The position numbers and the translations under genes are program-made. From NCBI GenBank assembly GCA_002477475.1, contig DLPX01000047.1, positions 3,699-58,105 of the forward strand: a stretch of DNA of 54,407 nucleotides. Direction: 5' to 3'. Each line of letters starts with the position of its first letter. Position 1 is the stretch's first letter. The notes under the pieces are model-generated. The model ran no database searches. It was not told where the DNA came from and saw nothing but the letters and a program-made list of their open reading frames with translations. Positions 25,615 through 34,230 of this stretch are shown in pieces. This stretch comes from Proteobacteria bacterium UBA7447. Lineage in GTDB: Bacteria; Pseudomonadota; Gammaproteobacteria; Arenicellales; UBA868.

Positions 25615-26841
25615 ATGGAATCGACCGACTATCGTTTAACTATCAAGCCGTGGCAGACGCCCTTGGTTGTCCTGCTTGGCGGCTGCCTTATCTCTCTAAT
25701 CGGTTTCGGAGCGCGATCTAGTTACGGAGTTTATCTCGGACCCATCACAGAAGAATTTGGTTGGTCCCGAGAGGATTTTGCGTTGGCCATGGCGTTGCAG
25801 AATCTCTTCTGGGGTTTGTGTCTTCCGCTCGCGGGCATGCTGGCCGACCGCTTCGGCCCAGTGTGGGTAATCGGAATCGGCGCATTGGTGTATGCGGTTG
25901 GGACCTTCGGCGTGACGCTGATTGACACGACCTTGACGCTTCATTTGACGGGCGGAGTGCTTGTTGGCACGGGCGTTGCGTTTACCGCGTTTTCGTTGGC
26001 AACAGCCGCCATTCTGCGTGTCGTGGGAATGGAGCGTCGAACTTTCGTTATCGGCTTGTGTACGGCGGCAGGTTCAGTGGGACAGGTTTTGTACTCGCCG
26101 ATCACTCAGGGAGTGATCGGCGGCTATGGTTGGCCGACTGCACTGATCGTGACTGCAATCTCGGTATGCCTCATTCTGCCGCTTGCGTTCACTTTGCCGA
26201 GCGATCCCCGGGTGAGAAACGAGAACGTTGTGCACTCGGGCAGCGGCGGAGCGATCCGCGAGGCATTTGCAAATCGGGGATTTTTATTGTTAACCGCAGG
26301 TTTTTTCGTCTGTGGCTTTCATGTGGCTTTTATTACCGTGCATCTTCCGATCTACGTCGCGGATCTTGATCTTGCGCCGATGGTGGGTGCGGTTGCGATT
26401 TCGCTGATCGGGATATTCAATATTCTGGGTTCGTTGCTCTCCGGTGCCTTCGGCCAAAGGTACAGTAAGAAAATTGGTCTAAGCGGGATCTATGCTTTGC
26501 GTGCACTGGTCCTGGCGATATTTCTTATCTCGCCGAAGACGACCGAGGTGATCTATGTTTTTGCAGCAGCGATGGGGATTCTGTGGCTATCTACTGTGCC
26601 CTTAACAGCGGGGCTCGTTGCCCAGGTTTTTGGAATTCGCTACATGGCGACGCTTTTCGGGTTTGTATTTCTGAGCCATCAGATCGGCAGTTTTATTGGA
26701 GTATGGTTAGGCGGTTTTATTCACGACACGACGGGGTCATATGACCTGATGTGGCAAGCAGGGATCCTGATGGGACTGGTTGCGGCAGTGATACATCTCC
26801 CGATAGACGAGGCTCCCGTGCCACGATTGCAGGAAGGGTAA
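25615..26841 (+). CDS. MFS transporter (oxalate/monocarboxylate-like)
   Basis: A roughly 408-residue major facilitator protein with twelve predicted membrane segments. The start is placed at the ATG at 25615, with AGGA 13 bases upstream; an ATG at 25561 would add 18 residues with no family support. GVYLGPITEEFGWSREDFALAMALQN and GMLADRFGPVWVIGIGAL are the first loop 2-3 motifs of the OFA/monocarboxylate branch, which moves organic acids such as oxalate, formate or pyruvate. It ends without a partner gene. The substrate is open. Confidence 0.88.
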   Translation: MESTDYRLTIKPWQTPLVVLLGGCLISLIGFGARSSYGVYLGPITEEFGWSREDFALAMALQNLFWGLCLPLAGMLADRFGPVWVIGIGALVYAVGTFGVTLIDTTLTLHLTGGVLVGTGVAFTAFSLATAAILRVVGMERRTFVIGLCTAAGSVGQVLYSPITQGVIGGYGWPTALIVTAISVCLILPLAFTLPSDPRVRNENVVHSGSGGAIREAFANRGFLLLTAGFFVCGFHVAFITVHLPIYVADLDLAPMVGAVAISLIGIFNILGSLLSGAFGQRYSKKIGLSGIYALRALVLAIFLISPKTTEVIYVFAAAMGILWLSTVPLTAGLVAQVFGIRYMATLFGFVFLSHQIGSFIGVWLGGFIHDTTGSYDLMWQAGILMGLVAAVIHLPIDEAPVPRLQEG

Positions 26842-27004
26842 GGCCGGTTTTAGGTTTAGCTAAGATGAATTCCCATGGCTCGGCCAGGGACTCCAGGTCT
26901 TGTAATACGGGAGTCTTTTAGAGACGATATTCCTTGAGTTGAATTAACGGTTGATCGAGGCGGGAAATTACCGCACAGTAGCCCTAATCCAAACCGGAGG
27001 AGCA

Positions 27005-27628
27005 ATGATCGACGCCAGTCTTAGGGTGCTGCGAACCGACGTAGCCGGGATGCCGATTGAGTGGATCGGCTTTGAAGAAGCCGTTCGGCTTCACTGTCTT
27101 GATCAGATTCTTTACCCAATGGGTTCGGTGCTTTATCACGTGCACGGCGGGATAAACGCGCGGTCGGGAGAGCAAAGTACCCTCGCGATCCACTCCATTA
27201 TCTGCACCGCCGGCCAGTCCCGTGCGTATCTTAAGCGCTTGCCGAGTTATGCTCCTCCACTGAACAACAGTACCCTGTTTCGGCGCGATGCCAATTTGTG
27301 CCTTTATTGCGGGGATCAATTCAGAAATACGGATCTGTCTCGCGACCACGTAGAACCCCTCAGCAAAGGTGGCAGGGACGTTTGGCAGAATGTCGTCACT
27401 GCATGCAAACGATGCAATCACCACAAGGGGAGTCGCACGCCCGAAGAAGCCGGAATGCAGCTTTTGGCGGTGCCTTTTGTGCCAACACACGCCGAGTACA
27501 TTTATCTCTCGGGCCGACGGATCCTGGCTGACCAGATGGAATTTTTGTTAGCGCATTTTCCGCGCAACAGTCTGCTGCATAGTCGCCTGAACGCCGGCGA
27601 TGGCAATTCGCATCCGCAACGCCGATGA
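27005..27628 (+). CDS. HNH endonuclease-family protein
   Basis: A 207-residue protein with a C-terminal HNH domain. The start is the ATG at 27005, just behind GGAGG; a TTG-initiated extension is less likely. The zinc cysteines and catalytic residues are seen in CLYCGDQF, LSRDHVEPLSKGGRDVWQNVVTACKRCNHHKG (the HN and the second Cys pair). The N-terminal 95 residues are typical of a widespread chromosomal HNH family whose role is not settled; it is not a restriction enzyme by context, as no methylase or phage gene is near. It converges on modC. Confidence 0.88.
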   Translation: MIDASLRVLRTDVAGMPIEWIGFEEAVRLHCLDQILYPMGSVLYHVHGGINARSGEQSTLAIHSIICTAGQSRAYLKRLPSYAPPLNNSTLFRRDANLCLYCGDQFRNTDLSRDHVEPLSKGGRDVWQNVVTACKRCNHHKGSRTPEEAGMQLLAVPFVPTHAEYIYLSGRRILADQMEFLLAHFPRNSLLHSRLNAGDGNSHPQRR

Positions 27629-27686
27629 GCGATTCATGATCTGAAACAGGCTGAGAAGTCCCTTAGAGATTCAACAGGCACACAGT

Positions 27687-28769
27687 TTAAGACTGAAGTA
27701 GGACGAGTGATTGCGCGTTTAAGGCGATTCGAATTTGGGACCCCTTAGACACATTGTGGCGATGGAGTGCGCCAGGGCGAAGTCGCAGTCGCAGTAACTC
27801 CCCCCCGCCTCTGGCGGCGATTACAGAGACCAGAACTGAACTTCCCATCTCTATTATCTCCGTAACATCGGCTGACAAAATTGTGCCGAGACTGGATTCG
27901 TCAGGGTGGCCGTCTTTTACCAGGAAAACATCGGTTGTTCGAATCGTCCAGTAAATTGGACCTTCAGGCGGAGACTTCGGTCCTGTCTCAGCCTTCAACA
28001 AGACATCACCCCAGCGTAGTGTGATTCCCGACGAATCCGAGTCCACCCATTCGGCCTTCGCAAGATTGGCAAAATTCATCAGGCGAGCGGCCTCCACGGT
28101 GGATGGCCTTCGTAATAACTCTCGTGTTGGCCCCTGTTGCACCACCTGACCGCGGCGCAACAAGACCATGGTTTGCGATAACTCGGCCGCTTCGTCGAGA
28201 TCATGAGTAACAAAAAGCACAGTCATAGCAAGAGCGTCCTGCAGACGCTTAAGCTCGACGCGGAGACGCTTGCGGGTGCTATGGTCAAGTGCTGAGAACG
28301 GCTCATCAAGCAGAAGCAGCCTCGGTTTTCTGGCAAGCGCGCGCGCCATAGCGACCCGTTGACTCTGGCCCCCAGACAGTTCGCTGGGTCGGCGATCGGC
28401 CAAGCCGCCGATTCCGACCAGCTCAAGAAAGCGCTGCGCCTCAAGACCTCGCTCGCGCCTCGGCAGATGGGTCAGGGCCGCTCCCACGTTTTCAGCGGCG
28501 GTGAGGTGTGGAAACAGTCCAAATGATTGAGTGACAAAACCTAATGGCCGCTGATAACAAGGCCTGAAGTATCGTGTTTCTGTGTCTGTCCATATATCGT
28601 TATCGAAACTTATCAACGAGTGACTGGGGGCCAATAGCCCTGCTACCGCACGGAGCACGCTAGTCTTCCCGCTTCCAGAGGGGCCAACAATAGCGGAAAG
28701 GGTACCCATGGGGAGCCTGAAGTCGACTTTTAGGGCAGGGGTATTGTTCTCAATCCGGATCGACAACAT
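27687..28769 (-). CDS. modC: Molybdate ABC transporter ATPase
   Basis: A 360-residue ATPase powering molybdate (and possibly tungstate) uptake. Walker A GPSGSGKTS is at about residues 31-39, the Q-loop FVTQSFGLFPHLT follows, the signature is LSGGQSQRVAMARAL and Walker B LLLLDEPFSALD. The last 80 residues form the TOBE molybdate-sensing domain (GTILSADVTEIIEMGSSVLVSV). The length suits ModC. It shares one base with the modB stop. Uptake here can supply SoxC (Mo) next door and perhaps the two AORs. Confidence 0.95.
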   Translation of the reverse strand: MLSIRIENNTPALKVDFRLPMGTLSAIVGPSGSGKTSVLRAVAGLLAPSHSLISFDNDIWTDTETRYFRPCYQRPLGFVTQSFGLFPHLTAAENVGAALTHLPRRERGLEAQRFLELVGIGGLADRRPSELSGGQSQRVAMARALARKPRLLLLDEPFSALDHSTRKRLRVELKRLQDALAMTVLFVTHDLDEAAELSQTMVLLRRGQVVQQGPTRELLRRPSTVEAARLMNFANLAKAEWVDSDSSGITLRWGDVLLKAETGPKSPPEGPIYWTIRTTDVFLVKDGHPDESSLGTILSADVTEIIEMGSSVLVSVIAARGGGELLRLRLRPGALHRHNVSKGSQIRIALNAQSLVLLQS

Positions 28770-29446
28770 CAGGCGCTCCTGCGCTTTCGTTGGTCACGCT
28801 TTTCCAGAACCCCATAGCCGAGTGCTACCGTTACTAGCGAGATCAGCAGCAAAAAGCCGGCCATCTGACCTGCGGCAAGCGGATCAAAAGCTTGGACGCG
28901 ATCAAATATCGCGATAGATAAAGTGCGAGTCTCTCCGGGAATATTTCCGCCGACCATCAGTACGACTCCAAATTCCCCGAGTGTGTGCCCCAGCGTTAGC
29001 ACTGCCGCCGACAACACACCCGGCCAGGCTAGCGGCATCTCGACTCGTGTGAACGTCTGCCAGGGTGTCATGGCACAGCACGCGGCAGCATCGTAAAGTT
29101 CGCTGGAGACTACCTCAAAGGCCCGTTGCACCGGCAGAATGGCGAAAGGCAGGTTAACCAATATTGAGGCCACCACGAGACCGGGAAAACTGAACACCAA
29201 AGACACGCCGAACCAGGACATGATTAACTCCCCTAAGGGCGATCGTGTGCCTGTGAATATCAGAAGGTAGTAGCCAACTACCGTGGGCGGAAGCACAAGT
29301 GGCAGTGCGAAAAATGCCTGTAGCCAGGGCCGTGCTAGGGTCTGGGTCCTTGCTAGCCAACGGCCCGTCACTACCCCGATCGGCAGCAGCAATGCGAGCG
29401 TCCACGCCGCGAGCTGTAGCGACAGATTAAATGCGTTCCAATCCAT
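28769..29446 (-). CDS. modB: Molybdate ABC transporter permease
   Basis: A 225-residue inner-membrane permease with five to six helices. The sequence LPLVLPPTVVGYYLLIF and the EAA loop motif YDAAACCAMTPWQTFTRVEMPLAWPG (residues about 137-162, coupling to ModC) are diagnostic. TLGHTLGEFGVVLMVGGNIPGET is a ModB-typical signature after the EAA loop. It lies 24 bp after modA and is contiguous with modC. Confidence 0.96.
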   Translation of the reverse strand: MDWNAFNLSLQLAAWTLALLLPIGVVTGRWLARTQTLARPWLQAFFALPLVLPPTVVGYYLLIFTGTRSPLGELIMSWFGVSLVFSFPGLVVASILVNLPFAILPVQRAFEVVSSELYDAAACCAMTPWQTFTRVEMPLAWPGVLSAAVLTLGHTLGEFGVVLMVGGNIPGETRTLSIAIFDRVQAFDPLAAGQMAGFLLLISLVTVALGYGVLEKRDQRKRRSA

Positions 29447-29470
29447 CTTTGGGTTAGGGTGGCTTAAGGG

Positions 29471-30280
29471 CTAGTGTTGTAGGTTTGGACTAATTAACGC
29501 GGGGGCGCCCAAGCCATGGCGACTGAAAATCTCGCGGGAATCAATCGACTGGAGATACGCAAAAAACTCCTGGGTTTTTTGGTCAGCGTCGGGTAAGAGG
29601 ACCATTTGCTGATCTAGTTCAACGTTCGGAAAAGCCTCGCTGGGCAGTGCCTGAAGATGTCCGGTCTTTTGCAGTTCTGCTAGTCGCGCCAGCGGCATCG
29701 GTACGAACGCCACATCAACATCCCCCTCAAGGGCGTATTGGACTGCCTGCCCTGCGTTGGCAGCCACGAGAAGTACCTGCTTTGCTTGAACCCAGGTGCC
29801 GGCATGCTCTAAAGCGGCCCTCGCGGCGCTCCCGTAGGGCGCATACTCTGGGTTGGCAATAACCAGACGTTTGATAGTGCCGCCTTCGAGGGCATTGCCA
29901 AGTGCTAACAATGGATTTTCAGTCTGACCAAGTAGCCCGGGACGACTATATAGTGCCAGCACACCGCTCGCATAAGTCACCGGTACCCCTTGAGTGAAGC
30001 CGAGGTCGACCAGCCATTGGACGTAAGCAGTGTTTGCCGACAGAAAAAGTGCATAAGGGGCGCCATTCACAATCTGATTGGCCAATGTGCCCGATGAGCC
30101 AAAAACCAGTCGGACGGATTGCCCTGTGACCTGGTTATAGCGGGCCGATAGTTCCTCTAGTGCAGGCCGGATACTGGCCGCAGCCGCTACAATAGGTCCG
30201 TTGGCAAAAGCCGGAACCGAGTAAAAGGGGCCAGTGCTCCAAAAAAACAGAACGGCGATACAGGTTCGCCAATTCCTCAC
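29471..30280 (-). CDS. modA: Molybdate/tungstate-binding periplasmic protein
   Basis: A 269-residue ModA-family solute-binding protein with a signal peptide (about residues 1-26, ending FYSVPAFA). Oxyanion-ligand segments are AAAASIRPALEELSARYN and FGSSGTLANQI; NPEYAPYGSAARAALEHAG and DVDVAFVPMPLA are also family-typical. The substrate is a tetrahedral oxyanion; molybdate and tungstate cannot be told apart by eye. Its ATG overlaps the stop of the upstream small gene by 4 bp. Confidence 0.95.
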   Translation of the reverse strand: MRNWRTCIAVLFFWSTGPFYSVPAFANGPIVAAAASIRPALEELSARYNQVTGQSVRLVFGSSGTLANQIVNGAPYALFLSANTAYVQWLVDLGFTQGVPVTYASGVLALYSRPGLLGQTENPLLALGNALEGGTIKRLVIANPEYAPYGSAARAALEHAGTWVQAKQVLLVAANAGQAVQYALEGDVDVAFVPMPLARLAELQKTGHLQALPSEAFPNVELDQQMVLLPDADQKTQEFFAYLQSIDSREIFSRHGLGAPALISPNLQH

Positions 30281-30735
30281 GAATCGCTGACCGCAAGTGA
30301 ATTTGTGTCCGAAGCAATTGTCCTTAAGAGTGCGTGGTCCTCTTTACGAGCTGCATGACACAGAAGATAGCGCTCAAAGCGAGGCAGATCCGCCCAATTC
30401 GCCTGGACACATGCTTCTTCTCTGAACGCAGTAATTTCCAGAGGTTCTGCTTCATTTAGCCAAAGAGTACTATCGGCTGTGGCTGGTTCAGAGAGTGGCA
30501 TTGCCTCTCGGCCAGCTGATGCCAGAATCTCACTGAGAACTGTAGAGAAGCGCTCACTGCCACTTGAGCCCGTCACTGGGGTATCGATCAGAATCTGACG
30601 ATCATTTTCACTAACAGCGCGCCAATCCGAGAGGTGTATATCCGCCCCGGTCAGATCGAGTTTCATTCTAACAACAAGAGGAATGTTTCTTCTTCTAGGG
30701 TCTTTAGCCCGCTCCAACGCGAGTACCTGCTCCAT
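30277..30735 (-). CDS. Nitrate-reductase-associated-like protein (NarM family candidate)
   Basis: A 152-residue soluble protein whose pattern resembles the small nitrate-reductase-associated family (cyanobacterial NarM relatives). It opens with IPLVVRMKLDLTGADIHLSDWRAVSENDRQILIDTPV and has a C-terminal QANWADLPRFERYLLCHA. In cyanobacteria, NarM is needed for activity of the Mo nitrate reductase. Here it is the first gene of a four-gene operon with modABC (4-bp overlap with modA) and is divergent from the Mo enzyme SoxC, so a role in Mo handling or enzyme maturation is plausible. Assignment is by pattern only and moderately certain. Confidence 0.65.
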   Translation of the reverse strand: MEQVLALERAKDPRRRNIPLVVRMKLDLTGADIHLSDWRAVSENDRQILIDTPVTGSSGSERFSTVLSEILASAGREAMPLSEPATADSTLWLNEAEPLEITAFREEACVQANWADLPRFERYLLCHAARKEDHALLRTIASDTNSLAVSDS

Positions 30736-31015
30736 CAGTTGCCTCCTCTGGCCCGACAGCCGAGTGATTCCATTGTGCCAGCGGCTGAGGTCTTCTGGAA
30801 TTAGTTTAAACTATGAAATGATTGTCTAAATGTTCAAGGCTAGCAATTAATTTCCATATACGTTAAAACTATTAACCAATGTGCAATATCGATTTGTATT
30901 ATGAAAAAAAAGGGTTAATTTGTATTTACCCAAAAGATTGTTTGCTAAAAAAATAACGTAAATTAGGTCGATCAATCTTTTGTTTCGCTTTGGCTAACAA
31001 CTTACAGGAGGAGTT
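30736..31015. promoter_or_regulatory. Divergent AT-rich control region between mod operon and soxCD
   Basis: These 280 bp are AT-rich against the surrounding DNA and must hold promoters for both operons. GTTAA (30862-30866) and TTAAC (30872-30876) form perfect inverted arms around a 5-bp spacer. GGGTTAATTTGTATTTACCC (30912-30931) is an imperfect palindrome with 7 of 10 pairs. Either could be an operator. I cannot match them to the ModE consensus by eye. A strong Shine-Dalgarno sequence (AGGAGGAG) stands four bases before the soxC ATG. Confidence 0.55.
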
Positions 31016-32344
31016 ATGACCGAAAAGCAAGTCTTGCAACCCATCTCACGAAGTTCCCCTGAAAAGTATTCGGAAGGAATGGCGCGGGAAGAGGGAGCTC
31101 TTAAAACCACCACCCGAAGGTCGTTCTTAACGGGCGCCGCTTCCGCGGTTGCGGCAGCGACCGTCGCGTCCACCACCGGAGCTGTAGCAAGTCCGTTAGA
31201 AGTTCAGCCGTCATCGAAGTCGATGGGTCGCACTACCGTGCCACAAGGCTATGGTATGCCCTCGAAGTATGAGGGGCACGTTACTCGAAACCGTACTGAT
31301 GTGTATGTCAACAAGCAGAATTATTCCGACTGGAGCATGACACCGATTCAGCACCAGCACGGAATCGTGACGCCGAACGGACTCATCTTCGAACGGCATC
31401 ACGCGGGAATCCCCGACATTGATCCCGATACGCATGAGCTTGTCATCCACGGCATGGTTCGCCAGCCGATGCGGTACACGATGGATAATCTGATGCGCTA
31501 CCCGTCTATTTCTAGGTTCCACTTTATGGAGTGCTCGGGAAATGGATTGACCGACTGGTTGGCTGTGAAATCAAAAACAGTTCAACAGACCCATGGCTTA
31601 CTGTCGTGTTCCCAGTTCACCGGAGTTCCAGTGTCGTGGTTACTGGACGAGGTCGGCCTTGAATCCGGCGCCAAATGGTTGTTGTTCGAAGGAGCCGACG
31701 GTTCCGCGCATGCGCGGAGTATCCCGCTTGACAAGGCGCTTGATGATGTAATGCTTGTTTTCGCGTCGGGCGGGGAGATGCTACGTCCGGAGAATGGTTA
31801 CCCTTTGAGAGCCTTTATTCCGGGATGGGAAGGAAATACTTCGGTAAAGTGGCTGCGACGAATCAAGGTTTCCGATCAACCATGGCACCTGCGAAGTGAG
31901 ACCGCGCGCTATACCGACCCCATGCCTGAGGGCAAGTTTCGTCAGTTCTCAATGGAGATGGAGTGTAAATCCGTCATCACGAATCCATCAGGAGGGATGC
32001 AGATGCAGGGTCCGGGGCTCTATGAGCTTCAGGGTTTCGCCTGGTCCGGCAACGGCACTATCAAGGCTGTGGATATTACGACCGATGGGGGACGCACGTG
32101 GCGTACCGCGGATCTAGAGGGGCCAGTGCTGAATAAGTGTCTGACAAGGTTCCGTTACCGTTGGAACTGGGACGGGGGTCCGGCAAAAATCGCAAGTCGC
32201 GCAGTGGACAGCACCGGTTATGTACAACCGACCGTCGCCGAGCTGGCCGCGAATCGGCGCATCGCTGGTTTTGTCCAGCATCATAACGGGATCTTTCCCT
32301 GGGCCATTGACACAAACGGGGAGGTAACAAATGCAATTGCATAA
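31016..32344 (+). CDS. soxC: Sulfane/sulfite dehydrogenase molybdopterin subunit SoxC
   Basis: A 442-residue periplasmic Mo enzyme of the sulfite oxidase family. A Tat signal (TTRRSFLTGAAS, Arg34-Arg35) exports the folded, cofactor-loaded protein; the N-region is long, and an inner ATG at residue 22 is possible, but the strong Shine-Dalgarno sequence favours 31016. GYGMPSKYE and the Mo-ligand cysteine in MECSGNGLTDW (Cys173) follow, then VKWLRRIKVSDQPW and the Mo-co dimerisation domain (about 300-440). In the Sox pathway SoxC with SoxD oxidises the protein-bound sulfane sulfur; sulfite oxidation is the alternative. It overlaps soxD by 14 bp and is divergent from the Mo uptake operon. No soxXYZAB genes are in the window. 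Confidence 0.92.
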   Translation: MTEKQVLQPISRSSPEKYSEGMAREEGALKTTTRRSFLTGAASAVAAATVASTTGAVASPLEVQPSSKSMGRTTVPQGYGMPSKYEGHVTRNRTDVYVNKQNYSDWSMTPIQHQHGIVTPNGLIFERHHAGIPDIDPDTHELVIHGMVRQPMRYTMDNLMRYPSISRFHFMECSGNGLTDWLAVKSKTVQQTHGLLSCSQFTGVPVSWLLDEVGLESGAKWLLFEGADGSAHARSIPLDKALDDVMLVFASGGEMLRPENGYPLRAFIPGWEGNTSVKWLRRIKVSDQPWHLRSETARYTDPMPEGKFRQFSMEMECKSVITNPSGGMQMQGPGLYELQGFAWSGNGTIKAVDITTDGGRTWRTADLEGPVLNKCLTRFRYRWNWDGGPAKIASRAVDSTGYVQPTVAELAANRRIAGFVQHHNGIFPWAIDTNGEVTNAIA

Positions 32345-32882
32345 AATTACTATAGCCGGTGGGTTAGCGCTCGCCTTGTCTTTCTCTGCCGCTTTTGCAG
32401 GCAGTTCCAAGCCTGCCGTAAGCTTTGGTACACCGATTACTGAAGCGGACATTGCGGCGTGGGATATCGACATTCAGACAGCGACCGGCAAGGGCCTGCC
32501 CTCCGGATCTGGTTCTGTTGCGCAGGGCAAGGCATTGTATGAAGTGCAATGCGTTGCCTGCCATGGCGTTGATGCAGCCGGAGGTTCGGTGTATGGTTCG
32601 ATGGTTGGTGGCAAACGGCCTTTGACCGGTGGCGGCTATCCTTATGCGCCGATTTTGTTCGACTATATACGTCGCGCAATGCCGATGAATGCACCTCAGT
32701 CCCTGTCGAATGATGAGGTCTACGCACTGACCGCATATATTTACGCGTTAAATGAATTCATCCCCCAAGATGCGGTACTGGATGCTGCGTCTCTGACCGC
32801 AATTCAGATGCCCGTTCGGGACGCGTTTATCGTCGACGATCGTCCAGATACTGCGGCGACACGGTGTATGGAAGACTGTTAA
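32331..32882 (+). CDS. soxD: SoxD-like periplasmic cytochrome c
   Basis: A 183-residue periplasmic protein with a signal peptide (residues 1-23, ending AAFA) and one heme-binding CVACH (Cys74, Cys77, His78). The methionine ligand is probably in RRAMPMNAP. This is the electron acceptor for SoxC. Characterised Paracoccus SoxD is about twice as long and diheme; this single-heme form is short, as in SorB-like or short-SoxD lineages. It overlaps soxC by 14 bp. It should not be confused with the sarcosine oxidase subunit of the same symbol at 8 kb. Confidence 0.9.
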   Translation: MQLHKITIAGGLALALSFSAAFAGSSKPAVSFGTPITEADIAAWDIDIQTATGKGLPSGSGSVAQGKALYEVQCVACHGVDAAGGSVYGSMVGGKRPLTGGGYPYAPILFDYIRRAMPMNAPQSLSNDEVYALTAYIYALNEFIPQDAVLDAASLTAIQMPVRDAFIVDDRPDTAATRCMEDC

Positions 32883-33420
32883 GCAAGGGTTGTTTCGGTT
32901 ATAAAACCTAAGGGCGGTCTCAGTGGGTCAAGGTGGTTTGGCCCACTGAGCAGCCTGACCTTCATTCGTCAGCGGCGATGGATTCTCGTCTGGTGTAGAA
33001 AACTCCGCCGTTAACGAATCTTTTCTCCCCTCCGTAGTCTTGTATTAGTTACGACTTCGCATAAGTAAAAATCTTGGATACTTTTTTCCGCGAGGGTCGA
33101 CGGTTCCTTGAGCCGATAACAAGCTAGCTTCTCGCTCAAGACACCTTTAATTGAGTGCTCAATCGAGAGAGAAACTCAATCGTATTCGTATAGAAAGGTC
33201 GGGAACGCGCCGATTGATGGCACAGAGGTTCATGCTAAATTTCTTGAAGCTTCACGAAAAAAAACTTCAGAACAGATGCGGCCTATACAGAACCTGTAGT
33301 CGCGCTTCGCGCCATCATGTGTTGAACGTTTGAAAATTACTCTTGTTGCCGGCGCGGTCCCAGAGAGAACCCCAACCGATTGCATGGCAGAGGCGGTTCT
33401 CAGATCCCAAGGGGCCAAAG
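32883..33420. other. Long gene-free interval after soxD
   Basis: These 538 bp hold no convincing gene. The open frames of about 60 codons here have no recognisable motifs or ribosome binding sites. A 13-bp stem lies at 32919-32950 (see that entry). The rest is AT-rich between 33020 and 33270. The interval separates convergent operons (soxCD rightward, aap leftward), so little promoter content is expected; a small RNA or a decayed gene is possible but unsupported. Confidence 0.6.
32919..32950 (+). terminator. Strong hairpin after soxD
   Basis: CTCAGTGGGTCAA pairs with TTGGCCCACTGAG over 13 positions (one G-U), with a loop of six bases, 37 bp after the soxD stop. No T-tract follows, so it is more likely a Rho-dependent stop or an mRNA 3' stabiliser than a classical intrinsic terminator. 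Confidence 0.55.
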
Positions 33421-34209
33421 TCAGTGATGAAGAATCTGACTCAAGAAGAGTTTGGTGCGATCGTGCTCCGGGCTTTCGAAGAACTCTTTGGGCGGTTTTT
33501 CCTCGATTATCTCTCCTTCGTCCATGAAGATCACCCGATCCGCAACGGCAGTTGCAAAACCCATTTCATGGGTCACAACCAGCATGGTCATGCCGCTATC
33601 GGCAAGCTCGGTCATCACATCAAGCACTTCCTTGATCATTTCGGGATCCAGGGCCGAGGTCGGCTCATCAAACAACATGATCCGGGGGTTCATGCATAGG
33701 GAGCGCGCAATAGCGACACGCTGCTGCTGGCCGCCTGACAGTTGACCGGGATATTTTGAAGCCTGCTCTGGAATTTTTACCCGCTCAAGGTACTGCATGG
33801 CTTGTTCTTCGGCTTCTGCCCGAGGAAGTTTGCGTACCCAAATCGGCGCAAGGGTGACGTTATCGAGAACACTCAGATGGGGGAAGAGATTGAATTGCTG
33901 AAAGACCATGCCCACCTCAGACCGGATGATTTCAATGTTTTTGAGGTCCTGGGTCAGTTCGGTGCCATCAACAATGATCGAGCCCTGTTGATGCTCCTCG
34001 AGCCGGTTAATGCATCGAATCAGCGTGGATTTTCCTGAGCCTGACGGCCCGCAGATAACGATTTTTTCAGACTTGGCGACTTCCAGGTGAATGTCTTTCA
34101 GAACGTGAAAGTCACCGAACCATTTATGCATGCTTTTAATTGAAATAATTTTGGAATCCGACTCATTTGGACGGGACCCAATAGGGGATGCGGAGGCTTC
34201 CTGATTCAT
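33421..34209 (-). CDS. aapP: General L-amino acid ABC transporter ATPase
   Basis: A 262-residue polar-amino-acid-type ABC ATPase. Walker A is CGPSGSGKST, Q-loop VFQQFNLFPHL, signature LSGGQQQRVAIARSL and Walker B IMLFDEPTSALDPE, followed by VTHEMGFA. It is the last gene of aapJ-Q-M-P (21 bp after aapM) and drives uptake of a broad range of L-amino acids. It also suits glutamate/glutamine (BztD) transport. Confidence 0.95.
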   Translation of the reverse strand: MNQEASASPIGSRPNESDSKIISIKSMHKWFGDFHVLKDIHLEVAKSEKIVICGPSGSGKSTLIRCINRLEEHQQGSIIVDGTELTQDLKNIEIIRSEVGMVFQQFNLFPHLSVLDNVTLAPIWVRKLPRAEAEEQAMQYLERVKIPEQASKYPGQLSGGQQQRVAIARSLCMNPRIMLFDEPTSALDPEMIKEVLDVMTELADSGMTMLVVTHEMGFATAVADRVIFMDEGEIIEEKPPKEFFESPEHDRTKLFLSQILHH

Positions 34210-34230
34210 GGCGTTGTTCCGGGTTGTGGG

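Noticed and set aside
33330..33527. Possible short gene starting with a protein-like MKITLVAGAVPERTPTD
   Set aside because: Its second half is antisense to aapP, it starts with TTG without a ribosome site, and the length is too short for the oxidoreductase it faintly recalls.
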